DNA of 64,000 nt from Ignavibacteriales bacterium (GTDB taxonomy: Bacteria; Bacteroidota; Ignavibacteria; Ignavibacteriales; Ignavibacteriaceae): contig JADJEI010000001.1 in NCBI GenBank assembly GCA_016709155.1, forward strand, positions 930,001-994,000. Direction: 5' to 3'. Below the pieces are notes generated by a model. It had not been told where the DNA came from. It made no database searches and saw nothing but the letters and a program-made list of their open reading frames with translations. Of this stretch, positions 8,640 to 17,300 are shown in pieces (within the stretch, counting starts at the first letter, position 1; each line of letters opens with the position of its first letter). The translations under genes were made by a program, and so were the position numbers.

Positions 8640-8850
8640 ATCCAGAATATCAAAATTAGAGCGAGTAGTTCAAGAAATACTGAATCCGGATTATAATAGA
8701 TCGTTTACAATAATAGTTGATGAAAGGGTAGGAGAAACTTTGGAAGGAAAGATATTAGAAATGGAGAAGGAATTAGGTAAAAAAATAAACAGAAGTAATT
8801 TATCCCTTCTATTTATCCGCAATTATGGAAGTAAAGATGAGAGTCTGTAA
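8626..8850 (+). CDS. small hypothetical protein, ribbon-helix-helix-like
   Basis: 74 residues. An ATG at 8626 overlaps the previous stop by 14 nt. MKNYESRISKLERVVQEILNP is followed by SFTIIVDERVGETLEGKILEMEKELGKKI. A beta strand then a helix could fit a ribbon-helix-helix DNA-binding fold, as expected for a small regulator or relaxation protein, but the match is weak. It ends 10 nt before the stop of the converging minus-strand gene at 8860. It is the last gene of the replication string. Confidence 0.5.
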   Translation: MKNYESRISKLERVVQEILNPDYNRSFTIIVDERVGETLEGKILEMEKELGKKINRSNLSLLFIRNYGSKDESL

Positions 8851-8859
8851 AAGAATTTT

Positions 8860-9090
8860 TTACTGCTTTCTCCAGCTTCTTATAAGAAAGCCTAAAACAA
8901 TTAAAGCTGCTCCGATTGATGCACCAATTATATATCCTTCTTGGTAATAATAGTAACCAGTAATTGAATTATCAAAACTGTATCGAGAGACATTAGTATG
9001 ATCAAAATTCAATAAACTAAATATTAATAATAATGTTCCTCCGATAAAACAGGTAATATCTAAGATGATTGTATATAATTTATTTGACAT
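8860..9090 (-). CDS. small two-TM membrane protein
   Basis: About 76 residues from an ATG at 9090, chosen because AAGGAGA lies 6 nt upstream; the longer frame to 9120 lacks an RBS. TM helices lie at ~residues 5-25 (IILDITCFIGGTLLLIFSLL) and ~50-70 (IIGASIGAALIVLGFLI), with a tyrosine-rich loop between. No family recognised. It follows another small membrane protein by 11 nt, so the two probably form one unit with the SET gene upstream. Confidence 0.5.
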   Translation of the reverse strand: MSNKLYTIILDITCFIGGTLLLIFSLLNFDHTNVSRYSFDNSITGYYYYQEGYIIGASIGAALIVLGFLIRSWRKQ

Positions 9091-9101
9091 TTTAAATCTC
9101 C

Positions 9102-9404
9102 TTAATCTTTTTTTCGCCATAAATAAATAAACAAATAAATCACAACAGGAGCTATTAAATAAATTATAAATTCGGAATAGTCATATACTCTTAGGTCAAA
9201 TTGCTCCATTCTCAGAGGAAATGAATCAGGAAAAGTGAGGATAAATTCTCCTGTGGCTGCTCCTTTACTAAACGGATAAAAATATTTTAAATAGTTGCTG
9301 CCTGTAAAACTCCAATTTATTAAAAGCAATACTAAATGTAATGTGAACCATAAAAGATAAATAGCTTTAATTTTATTTGGTATGGACTTTAGAAATGCTT
9401 TCAT
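9102..9404 (-). CDS. small membrane protein
   Basis: About 100 residues (ATG at 9404, TTG possible at 9416). Hydrophobic helices lie near the N-terminus (AIYLLWFTLHLVLLLINW) and the C-terminus (FIIYLIAPVVIYLFIYLW). The ~40 residues between them are probably outside the cytoplasm. It lies 20 nt after the SET-domain gene on the same strand. No family recognised. Confidence 0.5.
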   Translation of the reverse strand: MKAFLKSIPNKIKAIYLLWFTLHLVLLLINWSFTGSNYLKYFYPFSKGAATGEFILTFPDSFPLRMEQFDLRVYDYSEFIIYLIAPVVIYLFIYLWRKKD

Positions 9405-9424
9405 ATTATTATTCAAGTTGGCAA

Positions 9425-9790
9425 TTATATTGTTTTAAATTTAAACCTTTTTTCTTCTCCATCCCATCCGTAATCAATCGTTAGTTCTTCGCCGTGCCTA
9501 ATATCTTCTAATGCAATTATCCTTACCTTATTCCCCACTTCATCATAATCTATATTCGGATTTTCAGAATGATTCAAATATTTTAGTTTGCATTCTCTTA
9601 AATCATATATGCTTTCAAAAAAGAAAAATCTTTCTTTATCCTCAACCAAATTATCCCATTCGTCCTCCTCTATAATAGGAAGTATGTATTCGCAATATTC
9701 ATCTTTGTTTATCTTTTGTTCTGAGAATAATCCTAATCCGTTTATTTTGGACTTTTTAACCGAAAGATTGAACCTGTCATTTAGACTCAT
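9425..9790 (-). CDS. SET-domain protein (putative lysine methyltransferase)
   Basis: A 121-residue protein made only of a compact SET domain: SKINGLGLFS near residue 15, YLNHSENPN near residue 71 (equivalent to the NHxxxPN motif that binds S-adenosylmethionine), and GEELTIDYGWD near residue 100 (the ELTxDY motif with the catalytic tyrosine). The family transfers methyl groups to protein lysines. Bacterial members are small and their targets mostly unknown. It sits upstream of two small membrane proteins in an accessory region. No pre- or post-SET cysteine clusters are present. Confidence 0.8.
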   Translation of the reverse strand: MSLNDRFNLSVKKSKINGLGLFSEQKINKDEYCEYILPIIEEDEWDNLVEDKERFFFFESIYDLRECKLKYLNHSENPNIDYDEVGNKVRIIALEDIRHGEELTIDYGWDGEEKRFKFKTI

Positions 9791-9837
9791 AATTACCTTT
9801 TAAAAATATTGGTATAATATACGCCGGAATATCGCAG

Positions 9838-9891
9838 CAACCACCGCCCCATAATTTCGGGGTGTATGGGGGTAAATCAGGTTGAATTTTT
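9838..9891 (+). repeat. structured intergenic repeat, copy A
   Basis: Begins CAACCACCGCC, has ATTTCGGGG and TATGGGGGT in the middle, and ends GGTTGAATTTTT. CAACC can pair with GGTTG as an outer stem and the C-rich and G-rich tracts inside can pair. It aligns along its whole length with copy B at 11004-11059. The two copies flank the T9SS gene at 9975-10804. Role unknown. Confidence 0.55.
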
Positions 9892-9894
9892 ACA

Positions 9895-9928
9895 ATAAAA
9901 AACCCCTGCCAACTTTCATTAACAGAGG
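9895..9928 (-). terminator. terminator of the T9SS-protein gene
   Basis: On the minus strand CCTCTG pairs with CAGGGG (one G-U) around a 14-nt loop and is followed by TTTTTT. It lies ~47 nt past the corrected stop codon (9975) of the upstream minus-strand gene. Confidence 0.5.
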
Positions 9929-9974
9929 TCATAAAAAAAATCACTCTTAGTTATTACTATTACGACATTTGTCT

Positions 9975-10804
9975 CTATTTTAATAATATCATTTTCTTTG
10001 TTGAAGTATTTGAACCAATAACAAGCTGATAAAAATAAGTTCCTGATGAAACCTGAGTTCCTATATCATTCCTTCCATCCCATACAATAGAATATTCCCC
10101 TGCTGAATTATGTTCCTTTTGAATTTTTTTATCAGTTCACCTTTTAATATCGTATATGAATATTTGCAGCCCCCTGGTTCATTTATACTGTATCTGATGG
10201 TAGTAGTAGGATTAAAAGGATTTGGAAAATTTTGTTTCAGATTGAAATTAATAGGTCTCGTGTTGTTGTCATCCGATATTGCAGTTAGTGGAACACCAGT
10301 CGAATAAATTAGATTTAAAAATTCACCTTGAACATCATCTACTATCAATAGTTCTAATATACCATCATTATCAAAATCATTAAGGGTTTTAAACTTATCA
10401 CGTATAGCTCCACTCTCTGAATCATATTCAAAAATTATTTCATTACTTACGGGATCAATTATTCTTGTGATTGCATTAAAAGAATCATAAAATATAAAAT
10501 CGCGCACACCATTCCCATTGAAGTCAATATATGGATTAAAGTATTCCGAATAATTTAAATAATTAACAAAGTTTGATAAATAGCCGAAGTTTATAATTGA
10601 ATATTTTTTACTGAGTGAAGCTCCGTCGTAAAACACAACAGAATCAACATCAAATAACATAAAATCGCCAATGTTGTCTTTGTCTATGTCCCCAAGATAG
10701 TAGGCGATTCCCCAAGAGGGTAGCTGTCCTTCAAATGTAAATTGTTGTGCGTGAACTATGTTTGTAAATAAAATTATCGATAAAAGCACAATTAAAAGTT
10801 TCAT
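9975..10804 (-). pseudogene. secreted protein with T9SS type A sorting domain, frameshifted near 3' end
   Basis: A signal peptide (MKLLIVLLSIILFTNIVHAQ) is followed by FG-GAP/VCBS-like Asp-rich segments (DIDKDNIGDFMLFD, DFNGNGVRDFIFYD, DFDNDGILELLIVD, at ~residues 38-160). A C-terminal Por-secretion sorting domain starts QNFPNPFNPTTTIRYSI (~residue 190). The open frame ends early at 10061. Adding one A to the seven-A run near 10125 restores the expected ending AGEYSIVWDGRNDIGTQVSSG...KKMILLK with its stop at 9975. The protein would cross the outer membrane by the type IX system and be released or surface-anchored. The FG-GAP-like repeats suggest a beta-propeller fragment, although the protein is short for one. 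Confidence 0.7.
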
Positions 10805-11234
10805 TCTATTTTCCTCTTGTTCTTTATTCTAAGAAGTAATTTTTGATTATCAATTTTCACATTTTTATTCCCATGCAACGAACAATAAAATATTATTAGT
10901 AAAATACACTGATTGCATTCGGAAGGCAAAATAAAATAAATTTCTGATATAAAAAATATATGAATTCAAAAGCTTATTCTTTAATATGCTTACTATAAAA
11001 TCTCAACCCCCGCCTATTCATTTCAGGGGATATAGGGGTCACTTTTGGTTGAGATTTTTGATCAATTATTTTACGATAATGTTTCTAACATCTAAGTGTA
11101 GATTTCTCTCCTAATATTATGTTAAAATCTAAATATCCTATTGCTTAGATAAAATAACAATTCAACCTTCACAAGAAAATAATAAAAAAGATTTTTATTG
11201 ACATTAGTCAATTAGATGCTTATATTTGAACCAA
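10805..11234. other. gene-free intergenic stretch
   Basis: About 430 bp without a convincing gene. It contains structured repeat copy B (11004-11059, listed separately), and elsewhere AT-rich sequence with several short homopolymers. The divergent promoters for the T9SS gene (leftward) and the excisionase-like gene (rightward) should lie here. I see no clear -10/-33 pair. Confidence 0.5.
11004..11059 (+). repeat. structured intergenic repeat, copy B
   Basis: Begins CAACCCCCGCC, has ATTTCAGGGG and TATAGGGGT in the middle, and ends GGTTGAGATTTTT. Here the outer stem is longer (AAATCTCAACC from ~10998 with GGTTGAGATTT to ~11058). It aligns with copy A at 9838-9891 with small indels. No open frame spans it. 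Confidence 0.55.
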
Positions 11235-11417
11235 ATGAAAATAGAAACTTCTAAACTGAAAACATTCACGAACTTTGGTAAGATGAAAAACATATCAAGG
11301 CAGCGAATACATATTGCAGTGCAGGAAGGAAAGTTTGATACCTTAGAGATTGATGGAATAAAATTTATAGTTCTAAATGACAAAGCAGTCAAATACGAAA
11401 AGCAATTTCCCCGATAA
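11235..11417 (+). CDS. excisionase-like small DNA-binding protein
   Basis: About 60 residues from the ATG at 11235 (TTG at 11226 possible). FTNFGKMKNISRQRIHIAVQEGKFDTLEIDGIKFIVLND has the helix-turn-helix-wing layout of MerR-like excisionase/AlpA family proteins. In these, the 'S.q.i...i..G.l....i.g..fi' pattern places a recognition helix before a beta hairpin. Such proteins direct excision or regulate integrated elements. It is the last gene before the truncated tRNA at 11626-11686, the position expected for a recombination directionality factor, though no integrase is in view. Confidence 0.55.
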   Translation: MKIETSKLKTFTNFGKMKNISRQRIHIAVQEGKFDTLEIDGIKFIVLNDKAVKYEKQFPR

Positions 11418-11474
11418 ATAATTTTTTGAAAAACTGAGAAATACCACCTTGACAAACATTTTGAATATTGAAGA

Positions 11475-11528
11475 AGCCTAAGCAGTTTGGGGAGTGGTAT
11501 CCCTTCAGTTCTGTTTAGGCTTTTTTTT
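11475..11528 (+). terminator. strong hairpin with T8 run
   Basis: An 11-bp stem (11475-11485 with 11511-11521, one G-U) encloses a loop that itself holds GGGA/TCCC, followed by eight T residues (11521-11528). It is an intrinsic terminator 58 nt past the stop of the excisionase-like gene. It resembles the hairpin at 3646-3710 in having a branched head. Confidence 0.65.
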
Positions 11529-11625
11529 AATAAACTGTTCTTTGGTAGTCTGAAATAAAGGTAAAATTTTATAGAATGGTTAACAAAACAGTTAACACTT
11601 TGATTAAAAGATTAGAATTTAAGCT

Positions 11626-11686
11626 ATTCGAACCCTCAACCTTCGGAACCGGAATCCGACGTTCTATCCAGTTGAACTATGGGCGC
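11626..11686 (-). pseudogene. truncated tRNA-Arg(CCG), likely integration end point
   Basis: Read on the minus strand from 11686: acceptor 5' arm GCGCCCA, TA, D stem GTTC/GAAC with an AACTGGATA loop, anticodon arm TCGGA-TTCCGGT-TCCGA (anticodon CCG), variable AGGTT, then GAGGG and TTCGAAT of the T arm. The expected CCCTC and TGGGCGC 3' arms are absent; the sequence becomes AGCTTAAATTC. The gene therefore lacks its 3' ~20 nt. Loss at the T loop is typical of site-specific integration into tRNA genes or of a later deletion. Two GTTAAC sites 12 bp apart lie 30 bp beyond the break (11579-11596). It is 6 nt past the stop of the PHP-domain gene. Confidence 0.75.
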
Positions 11687-11691
11687 AATTG

Positions 11692-12729
11692 TTAAACTAT
11701 TCTAATGTGATTCGAGTAAATCCAGGCTTTATTTTGATGGAAAACCTCAACTCGATAAATACCTGATTTGCTTACATCAAATTTTATGGTTCGGGCTATT
11801 TCTGAATTTACTAATTGACCGTTATGAATCAATCTGATTTCTGCTTCTAATTTAGGAATTTCAACTACTAATTTAATATTTCCCTCTGATTCTATTGTCT
11901 CACCCATTTGGAAAATTTTATTATCGTATTCGGCATAAAACTTAAATCCGCGGGAATCAGCATGATAGTCATTTGCAACAAAACAAAGTCCTTTAGCTAA
12001 AGAATTATATAAAATATTTTTTGCTAAGGTCTTATCTGTTTTATTATTTATTTTTTCCTTAGCAAAAATGTGTGTGCGAATTGATTTAAATAATACTTTA
12101 TACGGAAAAATTTGGACTTCAACAAAACCTAATAAATTATATTTATGAGCATGTGCATCAATACCGCCAATGCCAACTACTTTGCGGCTAAGACTTAATT
12201 CGTCCCATACTTTTAAAGTTTCGGGTGGAGGTGCAACAATCGTCTTTAATGGATGAAGGAAAGATTGATATTTATTTTCTTCGGTAAGGTTTTCCATCCA
12301 CTCGGACATGTGATTCCAGATTTCAATTCCGGTAAAGTCTGTTGTATTCCATTCAACCCAGGGATAAGGAGGGTGCTCGGCAAGGTGATTCCGCTTTTCA
12401 TGAGGATGAGCAAGAAAACTAATACCGCCTTTTTCTTTTACCATCCTGACATAATCTTTTGCAGGCGTTCTTGTGGAAATTGTTTCATCAATATTGAAAG
12501 CTAATACATGATTTTTATTTTCTTTATCATTGATTTCACAGCCTACTAAAAGCAGTGTGTTTTTATACCATCCTTCAAAACCGTCTTTAAGTGCACGCAG
12601 CGTGTTGTGGTCGGTCAGTAGGATAAAATCTAACCCAACTTCAGAAGCTGCCTGAGTGATTTCTTCTACTTTACCGGAGCCGTCCGAAAATATAGAATGG
12701 ATATGTATTGCACCGATGTATTCGTTCAT
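11692..12729 (-). CDS. PHP-domain phosphoesterase
   Basis: A 345-residue protein with the metal-binding motifs of the polymerase-and-histidinol-phosphatase fold: IHIHSIFSDGSG (HxHxxxSDG) at residue ~8, LTDHNTL at ~39, FLAHPH at ~105 and GGIDAHAH at ~190. The fold hydrolyses phosphoester bonds with two or three metal ions. The last ~90 residues look like an extra beta domain (VVEIPKLEAEIRLIHNGQ; GIYRVEVFH). No signal peptide is seen. The substrate is unknown; relatives act on small phosphates or nucleotides. It is the first clearly chromosomal gene right of the element. Confidence 0.8.
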   Translation of the reverse strand: MNEYIGAIHIHSIFSDGSGKVEEITQAASEVGLDFILLTDHNTLRALKDGFEGWYKNTLLLVGCEINDKENKNHVLAFNIDETISTRTPAKDYVRMVKEKGGISFLAHPHEKRNHLAEHPPYPWVEWNTTDFTGIEIWNHMSEWMENLTEENKYQSFLHPLKTIVAPPPETLKVWDELSLSRKVVGIGGIDAHAHKYNLLGFVEVQIFPYKVLFKSIRTHIFAKEKINNKTDKTLAKNILYNSLAKGLCFVANDYHADSRGFKFYAEYDNKIFQMGETIESEGNIKLVVEIPKLEAEIRLIHNGQLVNSEIARTIKFDVSKSGIYRVEVFHQNKAWIYSNHIRIV

Positions 12730-12812
12730 AGCTTAAAAATTATTTGCCGGCAAGATAGAAAGAAAAGAAATTATTGAAAAGGTATTAAATAGAAGAAAAT
12801 TGAAAAACTCTT

Positions 12813-14364
12813 TTAGAATCTTGTTGACAAATCAAGTATGACTCGTCCGTATGTTCTCTCGGCTTCAAATGTGCCTTCGTAACCCAATGATAAAAATATA
12901 TTATCAATTATTCGCGAGGAGAGATCGAGCCCGATTGAACTTTGTTTAAGTGCGGCGGGATTGTTGAGATATTTATAATCAGTAATTCTATAACTAAATG
13001 AAGTATAAATATTACCATTAAAAATATCCTTGGATAATCTGAATCCATAAAGCGAGCCGTCAATGAAGCTTGACATAATACGAGTGTATGATACAGTTGC
13101 TGATGTTTCAATTAACGGCAGACTCGAATATGTAACGAAGCCAGAAAAATTCCGGCTTGGTTTAATATCGCTTTCCTGACTTCGATATCCAAAATTAAAC
13201 CCGAAGAAAAGCCCATTTATAGGTTTGATATTTACTCCAAGTCTAAAACCCTGACGCGTTTCTCTTTCAATAATGCTATCGAGATAAGACTTGAAAGTTT
13301 CGTAATAGATAACATTTTTTCTTGCATCATAAGAAGCAGAAAATGACAGCACGTTTGATGGATTATATCTTCCGGAAATATAAATGCTCGTTAAAGAAAA
13401 ATCGCTTTGGTCCTGTCCCAATTCGCGTTTGAATAAATCAACTTCGGAAGAAATAAAAATATTTGTTTTATCAATAGCGTTATTGGTATGCTGAAAGTAG
13501 ATAAATCTACGGTCAGTTTTAAAATCATTTGTTTGCTGAAAGATAGACAATGTATTATCCATTCTTTTTTTACCAATCGAATCGCTGCGAGTAATAAACA
13601 CACCGTACTCGAATAATTTAACATTGTACCCCATATCATAGTAATTCGGTCTAGAGCCGGCAATTGCACCTAAAGAAAATTTTCCAAAATATTTTTCGAT
13701 GTGCAATCCGTCAACGGTGCTAATATTGGTTACTTTTCTATTTAAATGACGACCAAGCCATATATCCCAATTATTTTCAACTTTGTAATTCAAAGCGAAA
13801 TCATAAACGCGCAAGCTTCTTCCCCCCGCCAATATTTTCCGCATTGAATCTAAATGAATATCTCCACCTTTGATAATCATCATCAAAAATTAAATTGGAA
13901 AAATTAGAATACGATTGTACTGAAATTTTTCCGGAGATTTTTGGTTCAATGATTTTAACATAAGATGACTTTACTGTGGATAAAGAATCTTCAACAGATA
14001 GGATTTGAACTGTTGAATCAATCGAGGAATCAACTCCTGCAAGTTGATTTTCAAGCACTGAAGTTTTGATGCGGGCAAAAACTTCATCACCAACTTTTAA
14101 TTCACTTTTTTCATTAAGTAATTCACCTGCCACAGAACGCGATGAAATAAAATTCGCTCTCAGTATGGGTATCAGTTTCTTTTTAGATCGGACAAACAAA
14201 GAATCTCCAACTGAAATTCCTTCAGTATTTTCAAATTGCACATAAACATTCTGTGAGGAAAGATAAGTAACCTTTCCGCTTATTTCATGAAAATTTATTT
14301 CTTGTCCATTCGCAGAGAAAATAAAAAGCAAGAGCAGATTTAATATTATAATAAGTCTTCTCAT
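12813..14364 (-). pseudogene. outer-membrane beta-barrel of the multiheme-cytochrome operon, one frameshift
   Basis: A signal peptide (MRRLIIILNLLLLFIFSANGQ) is followed by a ~75-residue SH3-like beta domain (GKVTYLSSQNVYVQFENTEG...VGDSLFVRSKK...VGDEVFARIK) and a linker. About 330 residues of alternating aromatic beta strands then end in LDLSTRF, with the terminal phenylalanine usual for outer-membrane barrels. The frame breaks in a G run at 13822-13827 (six G where five restore GGGRSLRVYDFALNYK), so the joined product is ~517 residues. Its ATG overlaps the stop of the giant cytochrome gene (ATGA at 14361-14364), showing translational coupling. I infer that it is the porin that lets the cytochromes cross or contact the outer membrane, as in porin-cytochrome complexes. 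Confidence 0.65.
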
Positions 14365-17300
14365 TGAATCTTATTTCTCTTACCTTTTATTTTCAATTTT
14401 CTATTATCCCAATCATCAGTGCTATGACAGGACCAGCAATCAGTTCTGTCACCCGGATCATGTTCATCAAGAAAATCTTCCATCTTGACAGCTTAAACAC
14501 TGCGGATCATAGTTTGTACCCGAATGACAATCAGAACAATCGAAATTATTATGTGGATTGTTTAAAGTAAAAAAGTTATGATTGAATGTAGCCGGAGTCC
14601 AGCCAGTCTGAGTATGACATTCCAAACAATCGTGATTGAAATTTAAAGTAACATGCGGCGGATCATTTGTTACATTAAAATCATTGTCGTGGCAACCGAA
14701 ACATGTATTTGGAGTATTATTATAATCACCATTATGACAGCTTGCGCAATCATTCGCTATTGAAGCATGCGCTCCAACAAGCTGATAAAAATCATTATGA
14801 ATCGGGAATGTCGCCGGTGCCCATCCAGGATTTGTCGTGTGGCAAGTCTCGCAAGTTGTTGGCAAAGCTAATACAGTATGGTTTGGATTAATACTTTGGC
14901 TGTAATCAGTTTTGTGACAGGCAAGACACTGAGTAGGCGTGCCTTCAAAACCATTAGCATGACATTGTGAACAATCTGTTGTCAGATGCGCTCCCGTTAA
15001 CGGGAAGTTAGTCGTTTGATGATCAAATGTGACATCACTCCAGGCAGAAGCATTATGACACATTTCGCAATTTGTGGGATAGCCCTGTGTAAGATGATTC
15101 GGCGCAATTTTAAATTCTGACATATGACAAGAGATACAATCGGAATTTAATCCTGTTACAGTACCTTGATGGCAGGATGAACATTGAATCTGCGAATGTA
15201 CTCCTGTAATTCAAACCCGGTTGTCGCGTGATTAAAGGTGGAGGGTATCCACGCTGTGGTTGTATGACAGCTTTCACAATTAGTTGGCAAACCTGCAGCC
15301 GGATGATTTGGATTTTGTGTTGCATTATATGCTGCGATATGACAAGCATCGCAATTTGTAGGTGTTCCCGAATAGCCGTTTGCATGACAGCTTTCACAAG
15401 CAACTGTAAGATGTGCGCCAGTCAATGGGAAATTGGTGGTATTATGATCGAATAATGCCCCATCCCAGGTAGAGGTGGAATGACATTCCCAGCAATTGGT
15501 TGGATCGCCGGGATCATGCTCATCATTAAAATCATCAAGATGGCAGCTTAAGCATTGAGGCTGATAATTTGGTTGTGAATGACATTCTCCACAATCAACA
15601 TTATTATGCTGCGAAGATATAGGAAAAAAGCTGTGATCAAATGAAGCCGGCGTCCAGGCAGTCTGGGTATGACATTGCAGACAGTCGTGATTAAAATTCA
15701 GTGTCACATGCGGTGGATCATTTGTTACATTAAAATCATTATCGTGACAGCCGAAACATGTGTTTGGCGTATTGTTGTAATCCCCATTGTGACAGCTTGC
15801 ACAATCATTCGCGATAGAAGCATGTGCACCAATCAACTGATAAAAATCATTATGAATCGGGAATGTCGCCGGTGCCCAGCCAGGATTTGTAGTGTGACAT
15901 GTTTCGCAGGTTATTGGTAATGATAATGTTAAATGACTTGGATTTATACTTTGCTTATAATCCGACATATGACAAGCATCGCAATTGGTAGGTGTTCCCG
16001 AATATCCATTAGCATGACAACTTTCACAAGCAACTGTGAGATGTGCGCCGGTTAACGGGAAATTAGTAGTATTGTGATCGAACAATGCCCCATCCCAGGT
16101 TGAAGTAGAATGACATTCCCAGCAATTGGTTGGATCGCCTGGATCATGCTCATCATTAAAATCATCAAGATGGCAGCTCAAACATTGAGGCTGATAATTT
16201 GCCTGTGAATGACATTCTCCACAGTCAACATTATTATGCTGCGAAGATATAGGATAAAAATTATGATCGAATGAAGCCGGCGTCCAGGCAGTTTGGGTAT
16301 GACATTCCAAACAATCGTGATTAAAATTTAAAGTCACATGCGGCGGATCATTTGTTTCATTAAAGTCATTATCATGGCAGCCGAAACATGTGTTCGGTGT
16401 GTTGTTGTAATCACCGTTGTGGCAGCTTGCACAGTCATTGGCAATTGCAGCGTGAGCCCCTATCAATTGATAAAAATCATTGTGAATCGGAAATGTCGCC
16501 GGTGCCCAGCCAGGATTTGTAGTGTGACATGTTTCGCAAGTGGTAGGCAATTGTAATGCAGTATGACTTGGATTTGTACTTTGATTATAATTCGTCATAT
16601 GGCATGCATCGCAATTGGTTGGGGTTCCTTCAAAACCATTAGCATGACATTGCGAACAAGTAACAGTTAGGTGTGCGCCGGTTAACGGAAAATTAGTTGT
16701 CTGATGATCAAATGTAACATCACTCCAAGCCGAAGCATTATGACACATCTCGCAATTTGTCGGGTAGCCTTGAGCAACATGTTCAGGCGCAATATTATAA
16801 TCATCCTGATGACATGATATGCAATCCGAGGAAAGACCGGTAACAGTCCCTTGATGACACGAAGAACATTGAATAACAGCATGCTGCCCTGTTAATTCAA
16901 AACCAGTTGTTGTATGACTAAAGGTGGAGGGAACCCATGCAGTTGTGGTGTGACAGCTTTCGCAATTTGTTGGCAACCCTGCTGCCTGATGATTTGGGCT
17001 AACAGCCCCATCATAATCAGATTGATGACAACCAACGCATTCGTTTGGGGGATTATTATAATTTCCATTATGACAGCTTTCGCAATCATATGATATTTGT
17101 GCGTGTGCGCCTGTTAATAAAAAGTACTGATCGTGTTGCGGAAATAATGCCGGCGACCAACCAGGATTTGTAGTATGGCAAGTTTCGCAAGTGATTGCTA
17201 TTCCCAAAGTCTGATGATTGGGATTCGTTGTGTTATTAAAATCTGTTTGATGACAATCACTGCATATCGTACTTGTTCCTTCATAACCATTTTGATGACA

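Larger units (their letters stand above)
1..11640. mobile_element. putative integrated mobile element, right end at tRNA-Arg
   Basis: Seen: this stretch holds a phage/plasmid-type replication module (broken replication-initiation gene, AEP primase-helicase), an excisionase-like protein near the right edge, a HEPN gene, many short unknown genes and structured intergenic repeats. It stops where a tRNA-Arg gene on the minus strand is cut in its T loop (11626). Ordinary chromosomal genes begin at 11692. No integrase, capsid or conjugation gene is visible, and the left end lies outside the window. The mobile-element reading is inference from gene content and the tRNA end point. The T9SS and SET genes could be cargo or older chromosome. 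Confidence 0.55.
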
